64,000 nucleotides of DNA from NCBI GenBank assembly GCA_964630925.1, contig CAZVZK010000026.1:18468-82467 (forward strand). The letters are read 5' to 3'. Numbering within the stretch: the stretch's first letter is position 1; each line of letters opens with the position of its first letter. A program made the translations under genes and the position numbers. Positions 52,655-62,027 of the stretch are shown in pieces. The DNA comes from RGDT01 sp964630925. Lineage in GTDB: Bacteria; Planctomycetota; Planctomycetia; Gemmatales; Gemmataceae. Under the pieces are notes generated by a model that was not told where the DNA came from, searched no databases, and was given only the letters and a program-made list of their open reading frames with translations.

Positions 52655-53173
52655 ATGCACCTCGTCGGCGAACGCTGTTCACTCCGCCCCTGGGCCGACG
52701 GCGACCTCGACGCCCTCGTCCGCATCGCCGACGACTCCCGCATCGCCCGCTGGCTCCGCGACCGCTTCCCCAGCCCGTACACCCACGCCGACGGCGAGGC
52801 CTGGCTGCGCATCGCCGCGGATTCACCGCCCGGAGTGAACTTCGCCGTCGAGGCCGGCGGAGAGCTGGCGGGCGGCGTCGGCATGTGCCCGGGCGACGAC
52901 ATCGAACGTGTCGGCGCCGAGGTCGGCATCTGGCTCGGCGTCGATCACTGGGGCCGCGGCATCGGCTCGGAGGCCCTGCGGCTCTTCGCGGCACACGCCT
53001 TCGCCTCCTTCCCCCTCGAACGCCTGTCCGCCAAGGTGTTCGCGACGAACGCGGCCTCCAGGCGTACCGTGGAGAGGGCCGGCTTCGTCCTGGAAGGGAT
53101 CATGCGGCGGGCCTTCATCAAGGCCGGTGTCGTCGAGGACGCCTGCCTGTTCGCGCTCGTGCGGGCGGATTGA
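52655..53173 (+). CDS. GNAT-family N-acetyltransferase
   Basis: 172 aa from the ATG at 52655, with GGGGGAGGGG upstream; GTG/ATG codons 15 bases earlier are less well placed. The fold is of the RimJ/RimL type: LVGERCSLRPWADGDLDALVRI at the N-terminus, the acetyl-CoA loop GIWLGVDHWGRGIGSEALRLF near residue 91 (RGxGxxA variant) and NAASRRTVERAGFVLEGIMR near 130. It transfers an acetyl group to an amine, but the substrate is not readable. The phytoene-desaturase-like gene starts 50 bp downstream. Confidence 0.92.
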   Translation: MHLVGERCSLRPWADGDLDALVRIADDSRIARWLRDRFPSPYTHADGEAWLRIAADSPPGVNFAVEAGGELAGGVGMCPGDDIERVGAEVGIWLGVDHWGRGIGSEALRLFAAHAFASFPLERLSAKVFATNAASRRTVERAGFVLEGIMRRAFIKAGVVEDACLFALVRAD

Positions 53174-53223
53174 TCCCCGCCGCGCCTATCAATGCGGGTA
53201 AGACCGCGCGGGGGGATTCGACG

Positions 53224-55641
53224 ATGGCACAGGGGCGGATCGGCGTCGTGGGCGGCGGCCTCGGGGGATTGGCGGCGGCGTGCGTCCTCGCGGCACGCGG
53301 CCACGCCGTCACCCTCTTCGACCGCAACGCCTGGCCCGGAGGCAAGGCCGCCGTGCTGGAGGCCGACGGCTTCCGCTTCGACATGGGGCCGACCATCCTC
53401 ACCGTCCCCAGCGTCCTCCGCCGCGTCTTCGCCGAGGCCGGCAAGGACCTCGCCGACTACCTGCCGATGGTCCCGTGCCTGCCCCAGTGGCGCTCGTTCT
53501 TCGAGGGCGGCGGCACCCTCGACCTCGACGCCGACGCCGCCAAGATGCGCGCCAACCTCGAGGCGTTCGCCCCGGGGTCGTCGAAGGGCTACGACCCCTT
53601 CCTCGCCTTCAGCGAGCGCCTGCACCGCATCTCCGAACGCTTCTTCTTCTGGAAGCCCATCGGCTCCATCTGGGACATGTTCGACATGCGGACGATGTTC
53701 CAGCCGTCGGTGCTCGGCGACGTCTTCTCCATGAAGATGGGCAGCACCGTCGCCGCCCAGGTGCGCAAGCACTTCCCCGAGCCGCGCGTCGCCCAGATGA
53801 TGGATCACTTCACCCAGTACGTCGGCAGCTCCCCCGACAGCTCCCCCGCCGTCCTGTGCGGCATCGCCCACATGCAGACCTCCGAGGGCATCTGGTACCC
53901 CCTCGGCGGCACCGGCGCCATCCCCCGCGCCCTGGCGAAGCTCGCCGGCGAGCTGGGCGTCGAGATGCGCCTGGGTCAGGGCGTCCGCCGCATCCTGCAC
54001 GACGAGAAACGCGCCACCGGCGTCGAGACCGATGACGGCGAGAGGCTCCCCTTCGCCGCCGTCGTGTCGAACGCCGACAGCGTCCGCACCCACCGCGACC
54101 TCCTCGGCGGCGAGGCGGCCCGCCGCTTCGAACGCCGCCGCAAGTACGAGCCCGCCTGCTCCGGCGTCGTCCTGTACCTCGGCCTCGATCGCGCCTACGA
54201 CCACCTCGCCCATCACAACTTCGTCTTCTCGCGGGACGCCCACGAGGAGTTCGACGCCATCTACGCCAAGGGCGTCCCCGCGCCGGACCCGACGTGCTAC
54301 GTCGCCGCCCCGTCGCGGAGCGAGCCGGGCGTCGCCCCGCCCGGCGGCGAGGCGCTCTACGTCCTCGTCCACACGCCCTACCTGCGTCCCGGCCAGGACT
54401 GGCGCAAGATGCTCCCCGAGTACCGCCGCGTCATCCTCGACAAGCTGAAGACGGCCGGCGGCATGCCGGACATCGAGGGACGCATCAGGTTCGAGTCGGC
54501 CCTTACGCCGCAGGACATCCACGACCGCTACCACGTCCTCGACGGGGCCATCTACGGCCTGGCCAGCCACGGGGCCTACTTCGGCGCGTTCAAGCCGGGT
54601 AACCGCAGCCCCGACCTCAAGGGGCTGTATCTCACCGGCGGCGCCGCCCACCCGGGGCCAGGCATGCCGATGGTGCTGATGTCCGGCTGGATCGCCGCCG
54701 ACACTCTGGACAGGGACGCCGGCGGGGTCGCCGGGCGCGGCGACACGGCGGCGCGCGGCGGGGCGGTCACGCGGGGGGCGGGGGCGCGGGTCCCCGTCCA
54801 GGCCGAAGGCGACGCGCCGAAGCCGACACGGCTGGAGGCGAACCACACGCCCTCCCTGCCCCGCCGCGTCCCCTGGCGTGTGAGCCTCTTCACCAGCTAT
54901 TTCCGCCGCTGGATGGCGCAGAGCTTCCACGCCGTCCGCGTGGCGAAGTCCGGCCCGCCTCCGAAGGCGCACGGCAAGCCGGTCCTGGTCGTCCTGAACC
55001 ACCCCTCGTGGTGGGACCCGCTCATGGGCATCGTGCTGTCGCGCCTGTTCGACGGCTACAAGCATTACGTCCCCATCGACGCCAGGGCGCTGAAGCGGTA
55101 CGCCCTCTTCGAACCGCTCGGCTTCTACGGCGTCGAGCCCTCCGCCGAGGGGGCCGTCGCCTTCCTCAGGACCACGTCGGCCATCCTCTCCCAGGCCGGC
55201 AACGCCGTCTGGCTGACGGCCCAGGGCAAGTTCTCCGACCCGCGCGAGCGCCCCGTCGAGCTGCGGCCCGGTGTCGGACACCTCATCCGCCGCCTGGAGG
55301 ACGTCCTCGTCGTGCCGCTGGCCATCGAGTACCCGTTCTGGCAGGAGCGCTACCCCGAGGCCCTGGCATCCTTCGGCGAGCCGATCCCCGTCGGGCGTGG
55401 CCGTGATCGCTCGCCGGACGAGTGGACGGAGGCGGTGCAGGCGGCCCTGACGCGGACGATGGACGCCCTGTCCGCCGACGCGCGGACGCAGGACCCCTCG
55501 CGTTTCGACACGCTGATCGGCGGGTCGCAGGGCGTGGGCGGCGTCTACGACCTCTGGCGACGGTTCGTCTCCCTGGTGACGGGCCGGCCCTTCGCCCCGG
55601 GGCACGAGGATTCGGTGCGTCTGGCGGGGGACACGCCGTGA
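53224..55641 (+). CDS. Carotenoid desaturase (CrtI/CrtN-type) fused to a PlsC-like acyltransferase
   Basis: 805 aa from the ATG at 53224. Residues 1-495 form a phytoene-desaturase-type flavoprotein: dinucleotide fold GVVGGGLGGLAAACVLAARGH (Gly8-Gly13 region), GGKAAVLEADGFRFDMGPT and the C-terminal FAD motif LYLTGGAAHPGPGMPMVLMSG. A linker rich in alanine and glycine (about 500-545) leads to an acyltransferase domain with the HX4D motif NHPSWWDP (His593, Asp598) and a following PlsC-like region (GVEPSAEGAVAFLR). In staphyloxanthin-type pathways desaturase and acyltransferase are separate proteins (CrtN/CrtP and CrtO). A fusion would channel intermediates. The glycosyltransferase at 58445 supports a carotenoid role. 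Confidence 0.9.
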   Translation: MAQGRIGVVGGGLGGLAAACVLAARGHAVTLFDRNAWPGGKAAVLEADGFRFDMGPTILTVPSVLRRVFAEAGKDLADYLPMVPCLPQWRSFFEGGGTLDLDADAAKMRANLEAFAPGSSKGYDPFLAFSERLHRISERFFFWKPIGSIWDMFDMRTMFQPSVLGDVFSMKMGSTVAAQVRKHFPEPRVAQMMDHFTQYVGSSPDSSPAVLCGIAHMQTSEGIWYPLGGTGAIPRALAKLAGELGVEMRLGQGVRRILHDEKRATGVETDDGERLPFAAVVSNADSVRTHRDLLGGEAARRFERRRKYEPACSGVVLYLGLDRAYDHLAHHNFVFSRDAHEEFDAIYAKGVPAPDPTCYVAAPSRSEPGVAPPGGEALYVLVHTPYLRPGQDWRKMLPEYRRVILDKLKTAGGMPDIEGRIRFESALTPQDIHDRYHVLDGAIYGLASHGAYFGAFKPGNRSPDLKGLYLTGGAAHPGPGMPMVLMSGWIAADTLDRDAGGVAGRGDTAARGGAVTRGAGARVPVQAEGDAPKPTRLEANHTPSLPRRVPWRVSLFTSYFRRWMAQSFHAVRVAKSGPPPKAHGKPVLVVLNHPSWWDPLMGIVLSRLFDGYKHYVPIDARALKRYALFEPLGFYGVEPSAEGAVAFLRTTSAILSQAGNAVWLTAQGKFSDPRERPVELRPGVGHLIRRLEDVLVVPLAIEYPFWQERYPEALASFGEPIPVGRGRDRSPDEWTEAVQAALTRTMDALSADARTQDPSRFDTLIGGSQGVGGVYDLWRRFVSLVTGRPFAPGHEDSVRLAGDTP

Positions 55642-55660
55642 CGGCGCTCACCCGGTGGGG

Positions 55661-57078
55661 TCAGGTGATGTTGACGCGGTACTCGGTGTCACCCGGCGGA
55701 GCGGCGTCGAAGGAGGTGCCATTAAACTGGTGCCAGGCGCCGAAAGCCCACCAGGCGTTGTTGGGGAATTCGAACTGGTTGAAGTTGCCGTTGCGGGCCA
55801 GGTAGCTGAGGAACTTCACGCCGCCGGCCGGTGTCGTGCCGGGGCCGTGGTGCGCCCCGCTGGCGGCGAGGACGAACTTCACCTTGCCGGCCAACGTCGC
55901 CGAGCCGAAGTTACCGCCCAGCGTCTGCACGTCGATGGTCGAGAACCCTTGCGGGCCCATGTAGACCTGCATGGTTGCCCCGGCCTGCTGGGTGTACGCG
56001 CCCTTGATCGTCAAGGTCGCCGGCTGCCAGGCCTGCGTCGCGGCCGTGATGATGCCGCCCTCTATCCGCAGGAAGCCTTCCACCGTCGCGTTGTTGCCGT
56101 GGAAAAGGCCCGTCTTGACGATGTAGGTGCCCCCGTGTGTCTTCAGCGTGGTGCCGGGTGCGAGGTAGGTCGTCGCCGTCGCCATCAGCTCCTGGACGGC
56201 GGGCCCGAAGACATCCGCCGTGCCCGTGGCCACCTGGATGTAGCCGAGGTTCTGAAGCTCCGTGCCGATGGTGGCCGTGGCGCCCGGCCCGGCGTCGACG
56301 TAGAGGGAGCCTGCGTTGACGAGCTTCGCCGTCACCCCGACCGGGCGTCCGAGGGTGCGGGGGCCCGAGATGGTCATCACGCCGGTGCTATTGTTGGCCA
56401 GGGTGCCGGTCAACTCGATGTCGCCGTTGGCCCAGGCGATTGTTCCGGAGTTGGAGAGGCCGGCCTTGAGCAGTTTCGTCTGGGCTCCGAGGATGGACGT
56501 GGTGGTGCGTTCCTTGAAGTCGAGCTGGGCGGAGGCGTCGATCGGGCCTGTCAAGGTGGGCGTTGCATTCAGGCCGGGGTTGGGCTGAACGATCAGCTTG
56601 AAGGGCAGGCCGTCCGTCTTCAGCTCCCCGCCGCCGGGGCCGTAGATGAGGGCGGTCCGCACCGTCAGGTCGTTGATGAGCGTGATGTCGGAGGTGTGCC
56701 CGGACGTGATGAAGATCTTCTCGACCGAGAAGGTGAGGTCGGCCTTGGATGGCTTGGATGTCAGCGGCACGCCACCAACCGGGCCGGCGTTGGGGTCGAG
56801 GTAGAGGATACTGTTGACCGTTGGAGCTTCCGGATTGCCTTGATCGTTAACCCATGTGTCTTTATTGCTCCACACCATGTTGTCTGCCCCGGCAGCGAAC
56901 CACAACTCTTGGCTGCGGGGACCACGCGGGGTTCACACTCCAGCAGCATCGGCTTGAAACGGAAGTGGTTACGGAGGCTGCCGGCCAGCGGCCCGTCACG
57001 TTCCCACCACTCACGGACGGCGTTCAGCCAGAGCCAACACACGCCGAACAGCGCGGCCAAGACCAAGATCAGTAGCAT
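55661..57078 (-). pseudogene. Surface beta-repeat protein with a frameshift near 56905
   Basis: The upstream part (from the ATG at 57078) encodes MLLILVLAALFGVCWLWLNA and RFKPMLLECEPRVVPAA, the start typical of large Gemmata surface proteins (LExxRVVPA). At about 56901-56911 the reading frame is lost by one base; the continuation LWFAAGADNMVWSNKDTW runs in another frame to 55661. The downstream part (about 415 residues) has repeated short beta strands (GPGGGELKT, GTIAWANGDIELTGTL, GTTLKTHGGTYIVK), like passenger or filamentous surface proteins. Either a real mutation or a sequencing error breaks it. The C-terminal open frame alone starts at 56905. Confidence 0.75.
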
Positions 57079-57132
57079 GCAGGCACTCTCCTGTTGTGAA
57101 CCGAATGTCTGGGCGAACAGAATTGTTCGAGG

Positions 57133-58191
57133 TCACTCGCCACCCGCCATCGGCAGCCTTTTCGCGAACACCTGGAATCTTTCACGGAAGTAGGCAGGCT
57201 CATGCAAGTCCTCGGCAATGGCCTTGATGGCCGCATGCCCCGGCTTGCCTTTCGCCTTCATTGACAGGATGATTCTCGCGCAGCTCTCGCGATTCGTCCG
57301 AGACGCTTTCACGTCTTTCATCAAGGCGATGACCTCAGGCAACGCGGGGGCGGCCTTCTCGCCAATTGCAGTAAGGGCGGTGGTGACGCCTGATCGCACG
57401 GCTTCACGTATGGACTCATCGGCGATGCCCGCTGCACTGAGCGCCCGACGGAGGACGGGCAAGGCAGCACGCGGATCATCCTTCAACGTTTCCAGGCGGG
57501 CTGCGGCCAACCCACGCTCGCTCGGCTTCGCATTGTCCACGAGGTGTATCAGACGATCGACGAGGTACGGCCGCCAGGATAGATCCTTCTCGGCAAGAAT
57601 TCCCAAAGTTCTGATCGCCACGGATCGTTCAAGGTCGGCGGGGCCGTTCTCGGCGAGGGCGGCGATCTTGGGATAGGCAACCCGTGACCGAGGGACGAAC
57701 CCGGAGAGGGCGTGAATGGCCCCACAGCCGACGGTGTTGAAGTCGCCGGGACCCGACTTGCTGTAGGCGTGGTCGTCGAGCAATTCGACGAGCCGCGCCA
57801 TCAGGCCCGGCTCCGTCCCGTGGAAACGCCACGAGAAGAATGCTGCACACATTCTGACCATCGGGCTCTCGTCGCGTAACATCTTCAGCACGAACGTCAC
57901 CGGCACCGGGTGCGGCTCCGTCGCGGGCCGCTTGCCGAATTTGTTCATCGACCGCACGATGCTGTACTTCACCCGCGGCCGTCTGTCGTCGGCCAACTTG
58001 ATCAGGGCCGGGATGTCCTTTTCCGTCACCGCCTCGGAAAGCGCGTCCAGGGCCTTACCCGGCTCCGCCTCCTTCGCGACGGCCTCGATCAGGTCCTTCA
58101 ACGCCGGCCCCCCCTGGCCCCGCGCGGGCGCGCCGACGCAGAGGCATGCCAGGGCCGACACCATCACGAGCCCGCGGACGGCATGAGTCAT
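57133..58191 (-). CDS. Secreted HEAT-repeat protein
   Basis: 352 aa with a signal peptide (VRGLVMVSALACLCVGAPARG). The rest is helical repeats of HEAT/PBS-lyase type (DIPALIKLADDRRPRVKYSIV, SGVTTALTAIGEKAAPALPEVIALM). No catalytic residues are evident. A role as an extracytoplasmic protein-binding scaffold is likely. Between this start and the divergent glycosyltransferase lie 253 bp, with a 9-bp hairpin (58212-58235) in its leader. Confidence 0.85.
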   Translation of the reverse strand: MTHAVRGLVMVSALACLCVGAPARGQGGPALKDLIEAVAKEAEPGKALDALSEAVTEKDIPALIKLADDRRPRVKYSIVRSMNKFGKRPATEPHPVPVTFVLKMLRDESPMVRMCAAFFSWRFHGTEPGLMARLVELLDDHAYSKSGPGDFNTVGCGAIHALSGFVPRSRVAYPKIAALAENGPADLERSVAIRTLGILAEKDLSWRPYLVDRLIHLVDNAKPSERGLAAARLETLKDDPRAALPVLRRALSAAGIADESIREAVRSGVTTALTAIGEKAAPALPEVIALMKDVKASRTNRESCARIILSMKAKGKPGHAAIKAIAEDLHEPAYFRERFQVFAKRLPMAGGE

Positions 58192-58211
58192 GGCGCACGC
58201 TCCCTCATGGC

Positions 58212-58235
58212 GTGCCTCGGACCGGGCCGAGGCAC
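58212..58235. promoter_or_regulatory. Hairpin in the leader of the HEAT-repeat gene
   Basis: GTGCCTCGG (58212-58220) pairs with CCGAGGCAC (58227-58235), with loop ACCGGG. It lies 21 bp upstream of the ATG at 58191 and could affect translation. An AT-rich stretch at about 58290-58315 (AAATATTT) may mark the promoters. Confidence 0.4.
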
Positions 58236-58444
58236 CTCCTGATAATCCATCTCATTCAACACCCACCAGAATAGACGGGCACTCGTCAGCCGGCGAGAAA
58301 TATTTCATGAAGATTACCGATTGTCTCGGAGAGTCATTCAGTGTGGCCCGGCGGTCATGTTGCGCCCTTGATCCGGGTGAAGAAGGGGCCACGGAGATCG
58401 GCGGCATACAATGAACCGATGAGCCCAGCACCCGAGGCGACCAC

Positions 58445-59536
58445 TTGTCCAGCGACAGCCTCGCCGCCGCGGCGTTCCTCCTGGCCCTCGTGCCGGCGGC
58501 CCTGTTCCTCCTCAACCTGCTCTTCTACCGCCCGCCGCCCGCGCCGTCGGGGACGCCCGCCGTCTCGATCCTCATCCCGGCCCGCGACGAGGAGGCCGGC
58601 ATCGAGGCGTGCGTGCGTGCGGCCCTCGCCAGCGAGGGCGCCGACATCGAGGTCGTCGTGCTGGACGATCACTCCGCCGACCGCACGGCCGAGATCGTCC
58701 GCTCCATCGCCGACCCGCGCGTGCGCCTGGAGACGGCCCCGCCGCTGCCGCCGGGCTGGTGCGGCAAACAGCACGCCTGCCACGCCCTCGCCGCGCTGGC
58801 CCGGCACCCGCTCCTGCTGTTCCTCGACGCCGACGTCCGCTTGAGCCCCACGGGCGCGGCCCGGATGGCCGCCTTCCTGGAGGCGTCCAGGGCCGACCTC
58901 GTCAGCGGCGTCCCCCACCAGATCACCGGCTCGCTGGCCGAGCGGATGCTCATCCCGCTCATCCACTTCGTCCTCCTGGGGTTCCTGCCGCTGGCCTTCG
59001 CCCGCGTCTGGCGGCACCCGGCGTTCGGCGCGGGGTGCGGCCAGCTCTTCCTGGCGCGGGCCGAGTCGTACCGCGCGACGGGCGGCCACGCGGCCATCAA
59101 GGCGTCGCTGCACGATGGCGTCACCCTGCCGCGGGCCTTCCGCGCCGCGGGCCACCACACCGACCTGTGCGACGCCACGGGTGTGGCCTCGTGCCGCATG
59201 TATCACGGCGCGGCGCAGACGTGGCGCGGCCTGGCGAAGAACGCCACGGAGGGGCTGGCGTCCCCGGCGATGATCGTGCCGGCGACGCTGCTGCTGCTCG
59301 GCGGCCAGGTGCTGCCGTTCGTCCTGCTGGCGTGCACGCCGTCCACGCTGGCGGCGGCCGCGGTGGCGCTGGCGTACCTGCCGCGTGTCGCCGGCGTCCT
59401 CCTGTTCCGACAGCCGGCCGTGGGCGCGATCCTGCACCCGGCGGGCGTCCTCATCCTGTTGGCGATCCAGTGGCAGGCGCTGGGCCGCCGGCTCCTCGGC
59501 GGACGCCCGGCGTGGCGTGGCCGGACCTACCCGTAG
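58445..59536 (+). CDS. Family-2 glycosyltransferase (CrtQ-like candidate)
   Basis: 363 aa from a TTG at 58445, with GAGG ten bases upstream; no ATG in frame gives a better start. An N-terminal membrane helix is followed by the GT2 domain: VSILIPARDEEAGIEACVR near residue 40, VVLDDHSADRTAEIV, LFLDADVRLSP near 126 (DxD) and GCGQLFLARAESYRATGGH near 200. Three or four membrane segments close the protein. The arrangement is that of CrtQ/HpnI-type enzymes, which glycosylate lipids or carotenoids at the membrane. The nearby CrtI-acyltransferase gene suggests a carotenoid acceptor, by inference. Confidence 0.85.
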   Translation: MSSDSLAAAAFLLALVPAALFLLNLLFYRPPPAPSGTPAVSILIPARDEEAGIEACVRAALASEGADIEVVVLDDHSADRTAEIVRSIADPRVRLETAPPLPPGWCGKQHACHALAALARHPLLLFLDADVRLSPTGAARMAAFLEASRADLVSGVPHQITGSLAERMLIPLIHFVLLGFLPLAFARVWRHPAFGAGCGQLFLARAESYRATGGHAAIKASLHDGVTLPRAFRAAGHHTDLCDATGVASCRMYHGAAQTWRGLAKNATEGLASPAMIVPATLLLLGGQVLPFVLLACTPSTLAAAAVALAYLPRVAGVLLFRQPAVGAILHPAGVLILLAIQWQALGRRLLGGRPAWRGRTYP

Positions 59537-59550
59537 GGCACGCGGCGCGA

Positions 59551-59567
59551 GTGCCTTCGGAAGGCAC
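59551..59567. terminator. Short perfect palindrome after the glycosyltransferase
   Basis: GTGCCTTCGGAAGGCAC reads the same on both strands about the central G, giving a tight hairpin 15 bp after the stop codon. There is no T-tract. Confidence 0.4.
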
Positions 59568-59669
59568 GCGGCTTGCGTGTTCCTGCCGGACGGCAGACGC
59601 TCGACAAGTCAGCCCGGACGTGGTACAACGGGTCATGCGGGGGACGCCCGCGAAGGGGTGAATATCCAC

Positions 59670-60002
59670 ATGAGCGACACCATCACGCTGCCGGCCCGCC
59701 CCGAGGTGGAGCGCGAGGAGCGCACCAAGCGGCAGCCGCCGTACAACGTCATCCTCCTCGACGACGACGACCACACCTTCGAGTACGTCATCATCATGCT
59801 GCACCAGCTCTTCGGCCACCCGCCGGAGCGCGGCTTCCAGATGGCGAAGGAGGTCCACGAGACGGGCCGCGTCATCTGCCTGACGACGACACGCGAGCAC
59901 GCCGAGCTGAAGCAGGAGCAGATACACGCCTTCGGCCCCGACCCCTTCAGCAGCAAAGACTGCGCGGGCTCGATGACCTCCATCATCGAGCCGGCCTACT
60001 GA
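59670..60002 (+). CDS. clpS: ATP-dependent Clp protease adaptor
   Basis: 110 aa from the ATG at 59670, with GAAGGGG upstream. The core NVILLDDDDHTFEYVIIML near residue 26 contains the N-degron binding acid patch, and MAKEVHETGRVICLTTTREHAEL with the invariant MA(x)EVH follows. ClpS delivers N-end-rule substrates to ClpAP. The N-terminal extension (about 25 residues) is longer than in E. coli (106 aa in total) but unremarkable. The copy-B repeat element begins 14 bp after the stop. Confidence 0.95.
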   Translation: MSDTITLPARPEVEREERTKRQPPYNVILLDDDDHTFEYVIIMLHQLFGHPPERGFQMAKEVHETGRVICLTTTREHAELKQEQIHAFGPDPFSSKDCAGSMTSIIEPAY

Positions 60003-60015
60003 CCATGTCCGGACG

Positions 60016-60213
60016 CTACCTCACCCCCCCAACCCCCCTCTCCGAAACGGAGAGGGGGGAGTCGCAAGAGCATCGCCTGCGCGGAGGGGGAGTGTACTCC
60101 TCCCTTGTTGGACGAAGCGATTCAGGGGATGCGCCAACCTCCCCACCGCCACTCTTCGATGCTCTTGCGATCCCCCCTCTCCGCTTCGGAGAGGGGGTTA
60201 GGGGGTGAGGTAG
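60016..60213. mobile_element. Non-autonomous element, copy B (long inverted ends)
   Basis: Left end CTACCTCACCCCCCCAACCC (60016 on) and right end ending GGGGGTGAGGTAG (60213) are inverted. The next inner blocks, the hairpin CTCTCC..GGAGAG, and then GGGGGAGTCGCAAGAGCATCG against CGATGCTCTTGCGATCCCCC, are also complementary over about 55 bp. The order equals that of copy A at 13837-14043. It lies between clpS and the beta-helix gene, whose GTG start is 13 bp beyond it. Confidence 0.85.
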
Positions 60214-60225
60214 GGGTATCTCGCC

Positions 60226-61884
60226 GTGCTGATCGCTTGCGCCTCCGGGGGCGGCACCCACCACACGATCTCCGCCGCCGTCGCCGCCGCCCGGCCCGGC
60301 GAGACCGTCCTCGTCCGCCCCGGCCTCTACCGCGAGGGCGTCACCCTCGGCCACATGCTCTGCCTCGCCGGCGACGGCCCGCCCGAAACCATCGTGATCG
60401 AACACGACGCCGGCCCCTGCCTCCGCCTCCACGCCACCCGCGCCGCCGTCCGCGGCCTCACCCTCCGCGGCACCGCCAAATCCGCCGGACGGTCGGCCTT
60501 CGCCGTCGAGGCCGAGCGCGGCCTGCTGTCCCTCGTCGGGTGCTCCATCACCTCCGACAGCTACTCCGCCGTCGGCGTCAGCCAGAAGGGCCGCGTCCTC
60601 ATGCGCTCCTGCCGGGCGAGCGACGGCAACGAGTCGGGCGTCTTCGCCTTCGCCGGCGGACGCATCACCGCCACGGGCTGCGACTTCGACGACAACCGCC
60701 TGTCGGGAGCCTGCGCCAAGGACGGCGGCCGCGTCGTCCTGCGCGGCTGCCGCTCGAGGCGCAGCAGGGAGAGCTGCGGCGTCCTCGCTTTCGAGGCCGG
60801 CTTCGCCGAGATCGAGGATTGCACATTCGAGGGCAACAAGTATTCCGCCATCGAGGCCCGCGAGAACAGCGAGGTCAACGTACGCGGCGGCACCATCCGC
60901 GGCTGCGGCGGGGGCGTCCTGGCGTGGAAGGGCAGCCGCGCCACGGCGGAAGGCGTGGACATGGAAGGCACCAGGTATTCCGGCCTCTCGGCGCACGGCG
61001 GCGGCGCGGTGTGGGCGCGGCGCTGCCGCGTCGCCGGCGCCACGCAGGGGTCGGGCGTGTTCGTCCACGACAAGGGCCGGGCCGACGTGGAGGACTGCGA
61101 CTTCGTCGGCAACCGCTACGCCGGCCTGGAGGCCAAGGAGGGCAGCGTGGCCACGCTCGTCCGCTGCCGCATCGAGGAGCACGTCGAGACGGCGGGCCTC
61201 TTCGCCCAGCAGGACGGCAAGCTGACGGCGGAGGACTGCCAGGTCACCGGCAACGTCTACGCCTGCGTCGAGGTGCGGACCGGCGCCGAGGCCACGCTGA
61301 CGCGCTGCACCTTCGAGCGCAGCGGCAACGGCGGCGGCGTATACGTCCACACCAACGGCAAGGCGGCGCTCGTCGGCTGCACCATGACGGGCAACAAGTT
61401 CGCCGGCCTGGAGGTGAAGCAGGCCGAGGCGGAGGCGCGCGACTGCCGCATGACGGGCAGCACGGGCGGCAGCGGCGTGCTGTCGTGGAAGGGCGGCTGG
61501 GCGACGCTGGAGCGCTGCGAGGTGGACGGCAACGCCTTCTCCGGCGTCGGCGTCCGCGAGGAGGGCGCCGTCGTCGTCCGCGAGTGCCGCATCCACGGCC
61601 ACGCGAGCAACTCCGGCCTGCTGGCCGTCGAGGGGGGGATGGCGGAGGCGTCGGGGTGCGAGATGCGGGGCAACAGGAACGGGGCCAAGGTGTCGGCGTC
61701 GGAGGCGACGCTCACCGGCTGCCACCTGCACGACAACACGGGCGATGGCGTGGTGGTGGAGGCCGAGGGCCGGGTGACGGCGGCGGACTGCCGCGTGGTG
61801 GGCAACGGCGGGTACGGCGTGAACGGGGCGGCGACGCTGACGGGCTGCGACCTGAGCGGCAACACGTTGGGGCCCCGGCGGTGA
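60226..61884 (+). CDS. Right-handed parallel beta-helix repeat protein without a signal peptide
   Basis: 552 aa from a GTG at 60226. From residue 10 on it consists of about 20 repeats of roughly 23 residues, with a cysteine-containing turn (GCRSRRSRESCGVLAF, CTFEGNKYSAIEARENSEV, CEVDGNAFSGVGVREEGAVVVRECR). These are the coils of pectate-lyase-like/NosD-like beta helices. There is no signal peptide or membrane helix, so it is probably cytoplasmic, unlike most pectate-lyase-like proteins. The N-terminus HHTISAAVAAARPGETVLVRPGLYREG is the usual capping strand. The function is unknown. Confidence 0.88.
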   Translation: MLIACASGGGTHHTISAAVAAARPGETVLVRPGLYREGVTLGHMLCLAGDGPPETIVIEHDAGPCLRLHATRAAVRGLTLRGTAKSAGRSAFAVEAERGLLSLVGCSITSDSYSAVGVSQKGRVLMRSCRASDGNESGVFAFAGGRITATGCDFDDNRLSGACAKDGGRVVLRGCRSRRSRESCGVLAFEAGFAEIEDCTFEGNKYSAIEARENSEVNVRGGTIRGCGGGVLAWKGSRATAEGVDMEGTRYSGLSAHGGGAVWARRCRVAGATQGSGVFVHDKGRADVEDCDFVGNRYAGLEAKEGSVATLVRCRIEEHVETAGLFAQQDGKLTAEDCQVTGNVYACVEVRTGAEATLTRCTFERSGNGGGVYVHTNGKAALVGCTMTGNKFAGLEVKQAEAEARDCRMTGSTGGSGVLSWKGGWATLERCEVDGNAFSGVGVREEGAVVVRECRIHGHASNSGLLAVEGGMAEASGCEMRGNRNGAKVSASEATLTGCHLHDNTGDGVVVEAEGRVTAADCRVVGNGGYGVNGAATLTGCDLSGNTLGPRR

Positions 61885-62027
61885 TCAAATTGTATCGAGC
61901 TACTGGAGGAGGGGAGCATCTTTGATCGGGCCTGGACCGTGACGGCCTCCACCCCGCCTCGGTCATCGCCGCGCGCCCCCACGCCCCTACACTATCCCGC
62001 AACCAGCCCCGCCGCGGAGTGCATGCG

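Noticed and set aside
52945..55605. Open frame of about 880 codons on the minus strand
   Set aside because: Antisense to the CrtI-acyltransferase fusion, whose motifs are clear on the + strand.
60016..61731. Open frame of about 570 codons on the minus strand
   Set aside because: Mirror of the beta-helix gene; composition is only A, D, G, R and V with no motif.
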